Positions 1 through 10,861 of a stretch of DNA of 41,601 nucleotides are shown here, piece after piece. Every line of letters begins with the position of its first letter. Positions within the stretch are counted from its first letter, which is position 1. The notes below the pieces were generated by a model that made no database searches, had not been told where the DNA came from, and saw only the letters and a list, made by a program, of their open reading frames with translations. Source of the DNA: Allomyces macrogynus ATCC 38327 (Eukaryota > Blastocladiomycota > Blastocladiomycetes > Blastocladiales > Blastocladiaceae); assembly GCA_000151295.1 (NCBI GenBank), contig GG745329.1, forward strand, positions 208,014-249,614. The letters are read 5' to 3'. The translations under genes and the position numbers were made by a program.

Positions 1-1217
1 CTACAGCAAACTCCCAGAGTAAATTAAAAATCGACACCCAGTGATCGCGCCCTTAACAACAAAACCATAAAAAACAAAAAAACAAAACTGGCACCCGGTC
101 CCCCGCAACAAAACGCGCCAGCGGGCTTCGGCGCGCCAAACGCGCCCGCGCCAGCACCACCAAACGCGGCCGTCGTGCCTGCGCCAAACCCGCCCGTGGC
201 CCCAAACCCACCGGCGGCCGGCTGCGCGGTCTGCTGCGTGCCAAACGCGCCCGGGGCCGCGGCACCGCCAAACCCGGTCGTCGCCGCCGGCTGTGCGGCG
301 GCCGCCCCGCCAAACCCGAACCCGGCGCCACCGGCCGGGTTGCCGAACATGGCCGTCGCGCCCGCACCCATCCCGGCGCCGGCGTGCTTCTTGCCCATCA
401 GGTAGTCTTGCACGCGCAGTTCCTCGAACGAGTAGTCTTGGTAGGCCGGCATCGAGACAATCGACACGTAGTTGACGACTTCGTTGTTGGTCTGGTCGCG
501 CGTCGCCGAGTACGACGGGTTACCCGTGCCCTGGTTGGGCTTGGGCGCGACCTGCGCCGCTCCGGCACCGGCACCGAACGTCGGGGTCCCGGCACCCGCG
601 GCGCCGAACGCGGGCGCGGCCGCGCCGAACGCGCCAGTCCCCGCGCCAAAGCCTATTATCGAGTGATCTGAGTCAGATTCAGGCCCACGATCGCGCATCG
701 CATCACCGTACAACCGCAGACGTACCCGCCGTCGCGCCAAACCCGCCCGCCTGCTGCTGCCCGGCAGCCGCGCCAAAGCCGGGCGCCGGCGCGGCGCCTG
801 TACCGGCTCCGGCGCCAAACAGGCCGCCGCCGCCGCCGAACGCGCCGCCCGTCGTGGCCGCGGGCGCACCAAACGCACCAGTCGCGGGGGCCGCAGCACC
901 GCCGCCAAACGCGCCGCCAAACGCGCCGCCACCGCCAAACCCGGTCGTGCCCGCCGCGGGGGTCGCGGCAGCACCGCCGCCAAAGATCGAGCCGCCGACT
1001 GCGGGAGCCGCGCCGAAACCCGTGGCCGCAGGCTGTTGCTGCTGCTGCTGAGCGCCAAAGAGGCCGCCGCCGGGGGTCGCGCCGAAGCCACCTGAGGTCG
1101 AGGAGGCGGGTCAGCGGGGGGTATGAGGGTGTGCGAGGGGAGGGAGAAAGTACCGAAGCCTGTCTGCGGCTGCTGCGGCTGCTGCTGTTGGCCAGCATTG
1201 GCGCCAAAGCTGAACAT
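1..1217 (-). CDS. Nup98-type FG/GLFG nucleoporin, N-terminal part (cut by left window edge)
   Basis: This is a nuclear pore FG nucleoporin whose disordered FG repeats line the transport channel. Three exons are readable: 1217-1154, 1091-726 and 652 to about 100. Donors are GTACTT and GTACGT and the phases agree. The protein opens MFSFGANAG, then has a Q-rich stretch and many GFG, AFG and LFG repeats. Residues about 184-232 hold a GLEBS-like segment (SMPAYQDY followed by SFEELRVQDYL), the motif by which Nup98/Nup116 binds the Rae1/Gle2 export factor. FG repeats resume after it. Near position 100 the frame turns into T-rich sequence that looks like an intron, and the reverse strand ends in TGCTGTAG at base 1, a plausible acceptor. 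The C-terminal autoproteolytic domain and any Nup96 part would then lie outside the window. The GLEBS motif separates it from Nup62/Nup54-type FG proteins. Confidence 0.87.
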
Positions 1218-1543
1218 ACTTGTTCTGGGAGAATGAGGTCGAGGAGAGGATCAATCGAGCGGGCGTGCCGCGGTCTTTGCCCAGAGAGGGTCCTCGACAG
1301 GTCTGCAGCGAGTCTTGACCAGAGGCGCGCTGGTATCGGCTCGGACAGGGCGAGGAGGTGGAGATGGTGACGCGCCAACGATGGCAAACCGACTGACTTG
1401 GCCGGTTGGAGTGCGTCACATGCGTCCACGTGCTGCTTCACAAAGCAGTGCGAGACGCGCGAACCACCAAAGCCGACGAAAGCACGCCCAAAAGCAATCA
1501 ATTTCTCTTTCAAATGTTTATACAAAGCGCAGTGAGCCGCGCG
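1218..1543. other. Intergenic spacer, Nup98-like 5' side / ZIP9-like 3' side
   Basis: About 330 bases upstream of the nucleoporin start and downstream of the zinc transporter stop, both genes being on the minus strand. It should hold the nucleoporin promoter and the transporter 3' end. I see no gene and no clear motif. Confidence 0.5.
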
Positions 1544-2902
1544 CTAGTGCTTGTGCCCAATCTGGATCGTGAGCGGGATCACCATCCCGACCAGCATTGC
1601 CGCCACCTGACCCGCGCTCAACCTTGCGCGGTGCGCCATGACCTCGGGCAGCACATGCACCGTCGCCACGTAAATAAAACTGCCCGCCGAGAAGAGCAGC
1701 AAAATGCCCGTCCATTGCGCGACATGCGCCGCCGCCATGTCTGGGTTCGCGGGCGAGCCCTGGCTCAGCGCCAAGAACGTGGTCATGGCCGCGAGCGGCG
1801 CGGCCGCCGCGAACGCGAGCAGATGGTAGCGCACGCGATGCCGTGGCAAGTGGCCGTTGCGCAGCAAAAACGTACTGAGCCCAAACGCCGACGGGCCCTT
1901 GTGCAGCAATATTGCGAAAAACACCACCATTTCCAAGGTCGACTGGTCGGTCGCCGAGGCCGCGCCCATGGCCACGCCGTCGGAAATGCTGTGGATGATC
2001 ATGCCAATTGTCGCCGCCATTTTCGAGTGCGTCTGCGCGCTCGTCGCGAGCATGTCGGTCGCGGCAATCGACGCGGGCCGGTGCGCCGAGTGGTGCGCGT
2101 GGTGGTGGTGGAGGTGGTCGCTGCGGTGCAGGACCGTGAGCTCGTCGGATGCGGGCGAGTCTGGGCGCCGGATCGGGTCGTCGTTGGCCGAGTAGAGGGT
2201 GTCGCGCTGCGGGAGTGGGAGGTGGTCGTGCACGAACCAGGCCGATTGCACCTGCTCGATAATGAACATGAGCATGAATCCCGATAGGAGGGCCGGGCCA
2301 ATCATGTTCGCGACGCCCGACCGGTGCACGTCCGACTCGGCGTGGCCATCAGCGTGGTCGCCGTGATGGTCGTGGTCGGACCTCTGGCCATGGCCAGCTC
2401 GTTCGGACGGGTGCGGCATGCGATCGTCAAGGTCAACGTCATGCGTCCCGCTTGGTGGATGGTCCGAGCCGCTCGAACGGGTACCCGATACATGCGATGA
2501 GCCCGGTCCTGGCTGGTGCCTTGGTTCCTTTTCCACGGCACTGTTATCGCCTCGCCGAATCACTTGAACCGCGTCACTTGATATCCTCGCCGAGCCCTCT
2601 GCTTCCCACGGCGACCGCTTGCGGTACTCGGGGACAAACGGGTGCCCAACGGGGGGCGTACTGGTCGGTGGCCTGTCGTGGAGCATTGCCGCCGACTCGT
2701 TGCGCTCAGCCGAGAGCAGTGTCTCGACGCCCTCGGGCAAGATGACGACAAGCGCCGTGCCCACAATCATGCCGGCGCCAAATACATTCATGAGCTGCAT
2801 GCCGCTCTCGGATAACGGCACATAAAGAGGCAGCATGCCGGCGCCAAACGACCCGACAAACATGGCTGCCGACAGGCCGGCGAGTCGCGCAAACGATGCC
2901 AT
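1544..2902 (-). CDS. ZIP-family zinc transporter, ZIP9 (SLC39A9)-like
   Basis: Predicted 452-residue membrane protein that would move Zn2+ into the cytosol. ZIP9 members usually sit in the Golgi/trans-Golgi. It is a single exon. The start at 2902 is the first ATG giving the family N terminus, with TM1 and TM2 covering residues about 5-55 and ending in VILPEG as in ZIP9. A long His-rich cytoplasmic loop follows (clusters such as DHDHHGDHADGH and HLHHHHAHH), typical of ZIP metal-sensing loops. The metal-binding helices are present: HSISDGVAMGAA in the fourth TM and LLHKGPSAFG in the next. Three more TMs end at IGHKH and the stop. Family assignment rests on the HxxxDG and HKxP signatures. The long acidic/Ser-rich stretch before the His loop is larger than in animal ZIP9 (about 300 residues). 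It is transcribed away from the NDUFAF8-like gene. Confidence 0.88.
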   Translation of the reverse strand: MASFARLAGLSAAMFVGSFGAGMLPLYVPLSESGMQLMNVFGAGMIVGTALVVILPEGVETLLSAERNESAAMLHDRPPTSTPPVGHPFVPEYRKRSPWEAEGSARISSDAVQVIRRGDNSAVEKEPRHQPGPGSSHVSGTRSSGSDHPPSGTHDVDLDDRMPHPSERAGHGQRSDHDHHGDHADGHAESDVHRSGVANMIGPALLSGFMLMFIIEQVQSAWFVHDHLPLPQRDTLYSANDDPIRRPDSPASDELTVLHRSDHLHHHHAHHSAHRPASIAATDMLATSAQTHSKMAATIGMIIHSISDGVAMGAASATDQSTLEMVVFFAILLHKGPSAFGLSTFLLRNGHLPRHRVRYHLLAFAAAAPLAAMTTFLALSQGSPANPDMAAAHVAQWTGILLLFSAGSFIYVATVHVLPEVMAHRARLSAGQVAAMLVGMVIPLTIQIGHKH

Positions 2903-3319
2903 CTTGGAGAGACGGTGGTGTAGCGACGGACGGACCTGGACCGAGCGTTGATGGTCTTGGGTGGCGTTGATGGCTCGAAGCTGAAGTCGGTGCTGTGCGA
3001 AATTTCGAGAACAACGGCAGAACAGCGATATGAATCGGTACGGGCGGGTATGCGGGCCGCTGGAGTCGTGCTGTCGTCGGCAGTTGGCGACGACTGCGCC
3101 GGGTTTCTTGGAGGAAAGGGGGGAGAGAGAGGGAATCGCCAAGTTGCTTGCGAACCAGTAGAAGGGACGATCATGAAGCGCCAAGTGACCAGGAAAGGTG
3201 GTGGGTGCCGTTGCACGTGGGCCGTGTTTACGACTCGTAAATCGCGATTGCATCTGATCACCGGCAATCGCACCCCAACACACGATTCCCGCGCACCGCG
3301 CCCGATTAACCCCGCAGCA
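2903..3319. promoter_or_regulatory. Divergent intergenic region between ZIP9-like and NDUFAF8-like genes
   Basis: About 417 bases separate two outward-facing starts, so this should contain both promoters. I see no clear TATA box. The minus strand is pyrimidine-rich near 3100-3150. This is an inference from gene orientation only. Confidence 0.4.
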
Positions 3320-3692
3320 ATGATCGCCCCCGCGACTGCCGGCAATGGCTCTGCCAAGCGCGCCTTTCAAGGCGTCCAGCAGCTCGCGACCGCCGCCGCC
3401 AAATGCAGTGCCGAGGCATGCCAATCATGGAGCTCCTCATTTCGTGACCATGACGCGTCGTTGCTAACCAGTCGGCCCTACCGCCTCCAGAGCATCGCTT
3501 ACGGCAAGTGCGTCGCGAGCAACACGGCCGACATTCATCAGGACCGGTGCGCGCGCGAGTTTCTCGCGTTCAAGCAGTGCGTGACCCAGAAGGTGAGTTC
3601 CAGTCGCATGTCTCCGCTACCTCGGCCGCACGACATGTTGCTGACCGGGGTGCGAATCCTTCTCCACCCGATAGGCCGGCCGCAAGTGGTAG
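3320..3692 (+). CDS. Small twin-Cys CHCH protein, NDUFAF8-like complex I assembly factor
   Basis: Small mitochondrial protein of about 66 residues in the favoured model. The readable core is AYGKCV, then CAREFLAFKQCV, matching the CX9C-type layout of human NDUFAF8 (AYGRCV, then CAREFEALRSC). NDUFAF8 works with NDUFAF5 in complex I assembly. Start is ATG 3320. I favour exons 3320-3415, 3491-3592 and 3687-3692. The first intron would be GC-AG (GAG|GCATGC to CTCCAG), which places CSAE next to the AYGKC block, close to CGAEAAAYG in the human protein. Reading through would insert 25 extra residues. The second intron is GTGAGT to CGCAAG, and the last exon encodes only Trp plus stop. It converges on the RBM25-like gene. 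The first intron and exact C terminus are uncertain. Confidence 0.72.
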
Positions 3693-3856
3693 ATCGAGCG
3701 CTCAATCACGGTCCGCGCGAGCGGCATGCTGCGTCGGCGTGCTGTCGACGAGCCAGATCAAAAAGATAATGCTAATTCACTTGTTTTACCGTCAAATGCC
3801 GGAGTCGGAGCCAACGCGCGTATTCCATGCAATCGCGAGCAGCGCGTGGCCGTCGA

Positions 3857-5890
3857 CTAGCTCGTCGCATCCACGACCGCTTTCCACACGCTTGCCACAA
3901 ACAGGTTCGTGTCCTCGGCAAACACGTCACCCAGATCCACGACCAGATCCTGCGCCGAGGTGCGACCATCCACGGCCATGACGACATACTCGCTCAACTC
4001 ATTATCGTCGGCGCCCAAGAATGCAGCCACGGCGCGCAAGACCACCGTCTGCACTTGCTCCTTCGCCTCGCTCGTCCAGTTCTCCCACTTGATCGACGCG
4101 CCCAGCACCGCATCCACCGACTCGGCGGGCGCCGCCGTGATGCGCTTAAGCGGGATCAATCGCGTGCGCTTGGCCACGTGCTCGTCCGCGTCGCCGTCGG
4201 CGTCAAACGATACTCGGGCCGCGGCACCGGATGCGGGGCTGGAGCGCCCGTTGCTGCTGGTGGTGGAGATCCCGGGTTTCTTGATCATGAACCCCTTGGA
4301 CTTGAGCTTGAGCAGCGGCACCGGGCCCGTCGACGCGGCTGCAGGCACCTCGCCCTCTTCGACCTCCACAAACGTGGCGCGCGGCTTCGGTGCCGGTGCC
4401 AGTACAGGCGCCGCGGGCGCGCGGACAGTGGTCGGTGTCGCCGGTTTCGGTGCCGGCGACTTGCTGCGATTGCCCAAATCCCAGCGACTCCGGCGTGGCG
4501 CCGGCTGTTGCGCTGTCGGTGGCGGCGGTGGTATTGCCGCCGCCGTGTCCGACATTGGCAGCGACTGCATCGACGGCGTGCGCGACACGGGCCGTGGTGT
4601 CGCGGAGCCAGCCGCAGAGGGTGTGTCGCGCAACTTGGTCGAGACAATGGCCATGTCGTCGAGCGACGGGAGCCCAGGCGGGGCCGGAGTCGGAAGAATG
4701 GCCGCCGCGGTGGGCTCTGGCGTCGGGACGAGTTTCTCGACGTCGCGCGATTCCGGCGGCGGTGGGGCCACGCCGCGCAGGTTGTCGAGGAGTTCGAAGA
4801 GCCGGGCGCGTGCGTGGCCGTCGATGTTGGCGTCGTTCTACGGAGCATGCGGTGGTCAGCGAGATGGTGAGTGGCGAGGGTGAGGGCACAGAGGGGGTGC
4901 GCACCGGGCGCACGCCGCGCGTCGCGCGGTATCGGTCGAGTAGCTTTCGCGCGCTCTCGTCGAGTTTTATCTACACAGAGAGCCATTCGCCTGTCAATTT
5001 TACGGCAATCCACTACAGCAACCACAGCAAGCTCACGCACCAGCAGGCGTTTCCACGGGGTCCGGTCCATACTCGGCAGCTCGATCGGCTGCTTGCCCGG
5101 CATCGCCTCCCCGCCAATCAGGTCGAGCGCGCGCACGACCGCGTCCGGGTCGGCAAACGTGACGAACCCAAAGCCCTTGGGGCCCCCGTCAGGGTTACGC
5201 ATGCGCTTCCACTCTTTGATTGGCCCGCACGCCTACAAATCGCAAAAACACACGGCGCGTGAGCACAGTCCACCAAACCGGCTCCAGCAGCAAATCGACA
5301 TACCCCCAGGATCCGGTCCATCCAGGCGTCGTCTACGCCCGACGAAATATTGCCCACAAACACGCGGCTCATGCGATCGAGCTCGTCGTGCGTGAACCCG
5401 GGCACATGAGCCGCCACCGGCGCTGGCGGCGGTGGTGGGGCCGAGCGCGCACCACCTCCACCATAATACGGCGCCCCCGGCACCCCCGGCGGCCCACGGT
5501 ATCCGGCGTGCGGTGGGGGCGGCGTCATGCGGTACGCGTGCGGCCCGCCGCTATTCGACCGCGGCGGCATGTGCGGCGGCGGGTGCGGATGCGAGTGCGA
5601 GTGCATGCCCGGCGGCGGTCCGTGCATTCCCGGCGGCGGCGGCGGCGGCAAGTATCCCGGAATGAATCCGGGCGGCGGGGGAGGCATGCCATGGTGGTGG
5701 TGCGGCGGCGGGCGTTGCGGCAGGCGACCTGGCGGCGGTCCGGCGGGCGGGTACCCTTGGCCTACAGGAGCGGCATCCCGGTCAGGGCGCACGGAGAGCG
5801 GAGCGTAGGCGCGTCAGCATAAACTGACAAGTACTCAGTCGTCGGCCATGGCGCTCACGCGAATCGCATACGGTTCGGGTAGTGGCTCAT
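3857..5890 (-). CDS. RBM25/Snu71-like splicing factor (RRM + PWI domain)
   Basis: Nuclear RNA-binding protein of the U1 snRNP-associated RBM25 family, about 571 residues. Favoured exons are 5890-5872, 5761-5304, 5232-5041, 4970-4905 and 4837-3857. Phases agree throughout and give introns of 67-71 nt plus a 110-nt first intron. The N terminus is Pro/Gly/His-rich. Residues about 125-205 form one RRM, with RVFVGNI as RNP2 and GFGFVTF as RNP1. The join after DRILG continues with ACGPIKEWKR, matching LLAKCGLVLSWKR of human RBM25. A short IKLDESARKLLDRY segment follows, then a low-complexity Pro/Ala region. The C-terminal 80 residues are a PWI domain (WENW, AAFLG, ELSEYV, DLGDVF, FVASVWK). The Arg/Glu-rich centre of animal RBM25 is absent, and the length is closer to yeast Snu71. 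The 19-nt first exon is the least certain part. Confidence 0.85.
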
Positions 5891-6022
5891 GATGCGGTGC
5901 TTGGGTGCTGGGCGGGGTCGGCTTGGCGTGGGGGGGTTTTGCAGCAAGTTGCGGCCGGAATTGGGTAGTGGTCGTGCTGAGATCAAAGCGGTACGGTCAA
6001 GTCGACGACGACGAAAGACGTA
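5891..6022. promoter_or_regulatory. Short divergent promoter region between RBM25-like and BTB-domain genes
   Basis: Only about 130 bases separate the two divergent starts at 5890 and 6023, so both promoters must overlap or share elements. No TATA box is visible. Inferred from orientation. Confidence 0.35.
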
Positions 6023-9000
6023 ATGGAAGATCTCGACATGTCAGGCAGCGATCAGTCGCGCACGCATGTGACGACCAGAAAGTATCCATATTTTTTGACA
6101 TTGACAACGACCTGCTCCACCAAGCCGGTCGTAAGCCCGTTGCCCACAGTGTTCGTGACCAAACCGCTCTACTTCAGGCTCCAGGAAATGTCCCTACTCT
6201 CTGCAATACCGCCGCTCGAGGGTGGTGGAGCCGTAACGCGTCTGCCAGCGGGCCCGCCAATGGCGATCGTCCAACTCCGACCGTCGACGAATTGAAGCGC
6301 GCCGCAGCATCACCACCAAGCGATTCGGGCTCGGTCGCATCAGGGCCGGAAAAGATCACAAGGCGAGCGGCAGGAAATGGGCCAAGCACATGTGAGTGTG
6401 GATTTAGCGACTTGTCCCCATGCTGACCATCGATCACTGATCACGACCATTCCACGAACCAACAGCTCACACGCCGACGTTGACACTGGCAGCAGCGTTG
6501 CTCAAGCGCATCAGCACGTTTGCCTCGGATCTCTCCACCCGAACGAACGACGACGCGCCCAACCCAACGACTCTCGTCGACGCGACAGTGCAAACGATGG
6601 GCCCTGCACCAGCGACAGCAAGCTTGTCACCCTCTGAGCCGTCATGGACCAGCCAAGTCGCCAAGGTTTGTACGAAAGCCGTGCTCCGTCTCGTGCAGGT
6701 GTGGACGCGGCCTACGACCCGCCCCGCGGCTGAGCCGGTCCTGGAAGCGCTCCTCGACCGCATGCCGCACTGGCGCACGTCCCGATTTCTGAGCGGGTTC
6801 ACGCTCTCGTCGACAGCGTGGAAGTCGGTAATCGACATGCCGTGGGACAAAGGGCGGTACCTGCCGACGCTCTTGGCCCTCTTGAAGGTGTGCCCAGCCC
6901 CGCCAGATGTGCTGGCGATGCTCGTCACCCAGCTCCCGCGCGCAATTCGCGACTTTACTGTGAACCCGGCGCTGGTTCGGCTGATCGACGAACTGCTCTC
7001 GCGCACGTCGAGCAGCCAGGCCATCGTCGAGGACCGTGCGCTTTTCCGGCTACTGCTCGGATGTCTCATCGAGCGCGCCGAGTTGGAGCAGCTGCACGTC
7101 GGCGCTGAAGGGGACGATCCGTCGAGCGTGACGTTTCGTGCGCTCAGCGCGCTCATCAAGACGTGCCGTGCGAGCAACATGGATGTGGCTCATTGGGTCG
7201 TGGATCCGCGACTTTGCCGCTTGCTTGTTGTTGCCCTCCGCGCCTTGACAGCACCCTTTTCCTCGATCACGACCTTGTCCACCGGATGCGCTCGTCATTT
7301 TGACACGCGATCTGTCTTGAGTGCGGTCCCGACCGTGTTCTATGCCAACAACCCGTCCATGTTGGCGCACCACCTCAAGCTGATTGCCCTCGTGTCGGCT
7401 CTTCTCGAAAGGGTCACCATCCCATCCGACGCAACGGACGAAACGACGATGACCGATCCGCTCCTGCCGCTGTCTCGAAAGGACCTGGCCGACATGTCGA
7501 CCGCCGTGGATTTCTCACGACCCTGCTCCCGATGAGCCCCAGCGCGCCGCTTCGAGCGCTGGAGGGGGCGCTTGTCGCGATTTTGACGCGCATCTTCAGC
7601 CTGGTCGTGATCCCTTACCCCGGCGATCCACCGCCGCCTAAATTTGATATTCTCGATTTTGATCTTGCCGTGTCGTGCCTGCGCATGCTTGTTTTTCCTC
7701 TGCCAGTGGTCGTTGGGCGTCGCCAAGTTTGTCGAGGGCGCACCTGACCAGCACGCGCCGTTTGTGCAGCGGCTCGTCGCGGCCATTTGTTGCCCGCTCC
7801 AAAGCACGAGCGGCGTGGACGGCGCCGAGTCTGAGACGCTGCGACTGACCATGCGTCCGTACTCGGGGCACCAGCCCAAGCAGCAAATCGGCGCTGTAGC
7901 GCAAAGCGCTCAAGCTCGTGACGCAACTGTACGTTTAGCATCCCTTTGCCGTGACTTTGCAGGCCTGCGCTGACCGGTCGACAACTTTTCTTGCTCGAAC
8001 AGAATGCCTAGTTGGCAAGTCGGCAACTTGATTATCGAGCACGGCCTCGGTCCTCTCCTCGACTTCTCGCGAACGATTACGCAGCCGAACCGCATCGACG
8101 CTGAGCAGCTGCCGCTGCTGTGCATGATTTGGCGGCAAGTCACCGAGTCGTCGCTGGCCCGACTCAAGATTCGCACGACACTCGCGCGCGCATTTGCCGA
8201 AACCATGGCCGTGCTCGCGCACCAAGTCTTTGCTCATGTCGAGCGCGGGCTCGTGAAGTTTCTACCGACAATCACTCGCCCGTTTATTGGCGACGCGGTC
8301 CCACTCGCGCACCTCGCGCACGTCCCCGGTCCCATCGTCATCGACTCTTTTCTCGCAGTCCCGCACGACCACACGACCAAGCACCTGGTCGTGCTGATCA
8401 ATACGCTCGGGTACGCTCCGGCGTTCCAAGCCGTCGAGGCGCCACACCTCGTGAGCGTTGCACGCTGCTTGTTGGAGGTAGGCTACGTCGATCCGGCGTG
8501 CAAGTGGGTGGAGAACGCGTTCCAGCTGATCCCGTACCAGGACCAGCGGCGCGTGCTCGCGCAAGTCCTCTACCCGGCCGTGCACGACGGCCACATCCAC
8601 CTGGTGCGCTCGCTGCTGACCACGTTCGATGACAAGACGACGCTCAAGGCCAACCACGTCCTGTGCCGCGCAGCGGTGTTTTTCCTCGACCCGATGCGCG
8701 CAAGGCGGCTCGCGCACGACTGGGCGAGCGCCGACCTCGACTGGACCGACGCGGCCGTGCGCGTGGCCACGGCGGTCATGGGGATCTGGCTTGTCGAATC
8801 CGGCGCGTTCCCAACCGACCCGTTTCCTGCCCTCGATTTTGATTTGCACTCGCCACCGGCACCCGCGCACCCGGGCACCGACCACGCGCCCGTGACTCCG
8901 CAACTGCACGACGGCGCGGTGGCTGTCTGCCGGCCGTGCTTGGCACGCACGTCGGCCGCGTTTTCCGCACTTTTGACAGGCGCCTTTGTCGAGGCCGCGC

Positions 9001-9738
9001 ACGCCGTGATTCCGATCCCGGACGCGAGCGCCGTGACCGTCCATGATTTCATCCGTGTCGCTGTCGTGCACAAGCCCCTGGTCGATTGGGTCCGCGCCGA
9101 ACCGCAGGCGGGCTATACACCGCGCGCCCTCGTGCACCGGCTCGTCGACCTGGCGGTGCTCGCGGAGCGGTACCTGGTGGAGGACGTGGTCACGCGCGTC
9201 ACACGAGTGCTCGCTGACTTGACGGATCCGCGGTCCGCCGTGGGCCGCGCGTGCACGACCGCCGCCGTCGGATTGGTCGACCCCGCCGTGTGGCTCGCAG
9301 CAAGTGGTGGCAGCGCGACCCCGCCTCACTTGCCGACCGTCGACTCCCCCGGCGCGCCCGACTCGCCGAGTTACTCGGTGCCGTGGTTGCTGCCCGGGAG
9401 CCCGGGCGCAGTCGCAGTCGTGTCATCCACGACAACATCCCCGCCCGCACTCCGGCTCGCCGCCGACCCAGGTGCCGCGATTTGCGCCGCGACCGCACAA
9501 GAGTGGGCCATGGCCTTGCTGCGCACGGTGCTCGCGCTCGACGCGACGCCGCGGTACCCGGACCTGTGGACATTGCTCGCGGCCGCGATGGTGTGCTTTG
9601 CGGCGCGGATGCCGTGTCAGTGGCGACGACGCGGCACCCGTGCGCGCGATCCTGGTGCGGTTTCTCGCGGCGCACGCGGCGGCGGCGGTGGGTGGGGAGG
9701 TTGCGGAGGGCGACGAGGATGGGGACGAGGTGGAGTAG
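6023..9738 (+). CDS. BTB/POZ-domain protein with long helical (ARM-like) N-terminal region; reading frame broken
   Basis: Unidentified protein. ATG 6023 gives exons 6023-6081, 6150-6391 and 6466 onward, with good splice sites (CCCACAG, AACAG) and matching phases. A further clean intron is 7929-8002 (GTACGT to GAACAG). The translated body is Leu/Ala-rich helical sequence resembling ARM/HEAT repeats. Around 8905-9220 there is a BTB-like domain: HDGAVAVCRP, SAAFSALLTGAFVEA, VHDFIRVAVVHKPLVD, then LVDLAVLAERYLVEDVV. ARM plus BTB is the layout of ARMC5, a cullin-3 substrate adaptor, but I cannot show orthology. The coherent protein changes frame near 7511, 7692, 7893 and 9618. The first two lie at T-runs; tiny introns, sequence errors or gene decay could explain them. 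The C terminus ending DGDEVE at 9738 belongs to the shifted frame. Neighbouring genes show no such breaks. Confidence 0.62.
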
Positions 9739-10861
9739 ATTGGAAACGTGTGCGAGCACGTGGAGATGTTTAAATGAAATTCGGCGGTTGTTCTTGGTGC
9801 ATGGTGAGGATGTCGTCACGGCGCGCATGTTGGCGCTGGTCGAGGTCGTCGGCTGTGGCTCAGAAGACATGCAGCACGACGCGCATGCCAGGATGTGCTT
9901 TTTGAGCAAGTTCCTGGAGTGCTTCTCGCTGTGAAACGCAGAAAACCAGTAGCGAAAGCAGTCTAGAAACCCGTTTTCTCAAGCACGTGATTCTGACCTG
10001 GCGACTCTCCTCGGTGAATCGGTGAATGGCAGCGCTTTCTGCCCCGCCACGTTGCGCAACGCTGGCCGGATCACAGCTCACCTCCTTGGAGCTCCTCGGC
10101 CAGGAACGAACCGACCCGACGCGGCCCACAAGCGCACCACCACCACCCGCCCGACCCGCTACTGGACCCGGCCGCTGCCACGCGCCCATCCGCGCCCGCG
10201 TGCTCTTGATCCACGTATGTATGCCCTGCCTGGCCGATGTTTGTGCGCCTGGAGGAGCAGGCGCGAGGGGGTCAGCCCGCACAGCCTTGGATGGGCAGCA
10301 GCACGCCGACACGCCTCCCACCGCCTTGCACGGGGGACGGGACCGCAACTCGACTCGGCTGGATTGGCCAATGGTCCTGCTCCTCGACAACCCACAGGAC
10401 GACGACTCTTGATCTGCCCGCAATTTCGTGTCCCGTCGACCCATCCATCGCGCCACCGCGTTTTGCCGCGGATCTGCTCGCCCTCGTCCTTCGCCCTCGA
10501 CCACGCCGCATCGCGCTCCGTGCCGCAACCGCGTGCCCAGATCGATCAACCGACCGACGCGTGTGTGCCCCTCAGCTGCCGCAGCGCGTCTCTCGGCCAG
10601 TTCGTGCGACGCGACGTGACCGTTACCCGCGTCAACTGGCCTGATCGGATCCGACGCCCATCCACGCACGGCCCGCCGCCGAGCGTCTGCGGATTGTCGT
10701 CGCCTGCGTGCCGCTGTCACGCTGCTGCCCGCCTGACCCGACTGCCCGCTGCCCGTTGCTGCTGCCCCCTCGACTGCCCATCGCTCGCTCGCACCCGCTC
10801 CCGGACTTTGCCTGCCCGCCGGCGCTAACGCCCCTACTACCTATTCGACCCGATCTGCGCC
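9739..10861. other. Intergenic region upstream of FHA gene, C-rich on plus strand
   Basis: No gene supported. From about 10100 to 10860 the plus strand is strongly C-rich and poor in A, which keeps several frames open by chance on both strands. It is probably the promoter and pyrimidine-rich 5' leader of the FHA-domain gene that starts at 10862. Confidence 0.45.

Noticed and set aside
9860..10720. Minus-strand open frame of 286 codons
   Set aside because: Arg/Ala-rich, no family features, lies in a C-rich leader region where stops are rare by chance.
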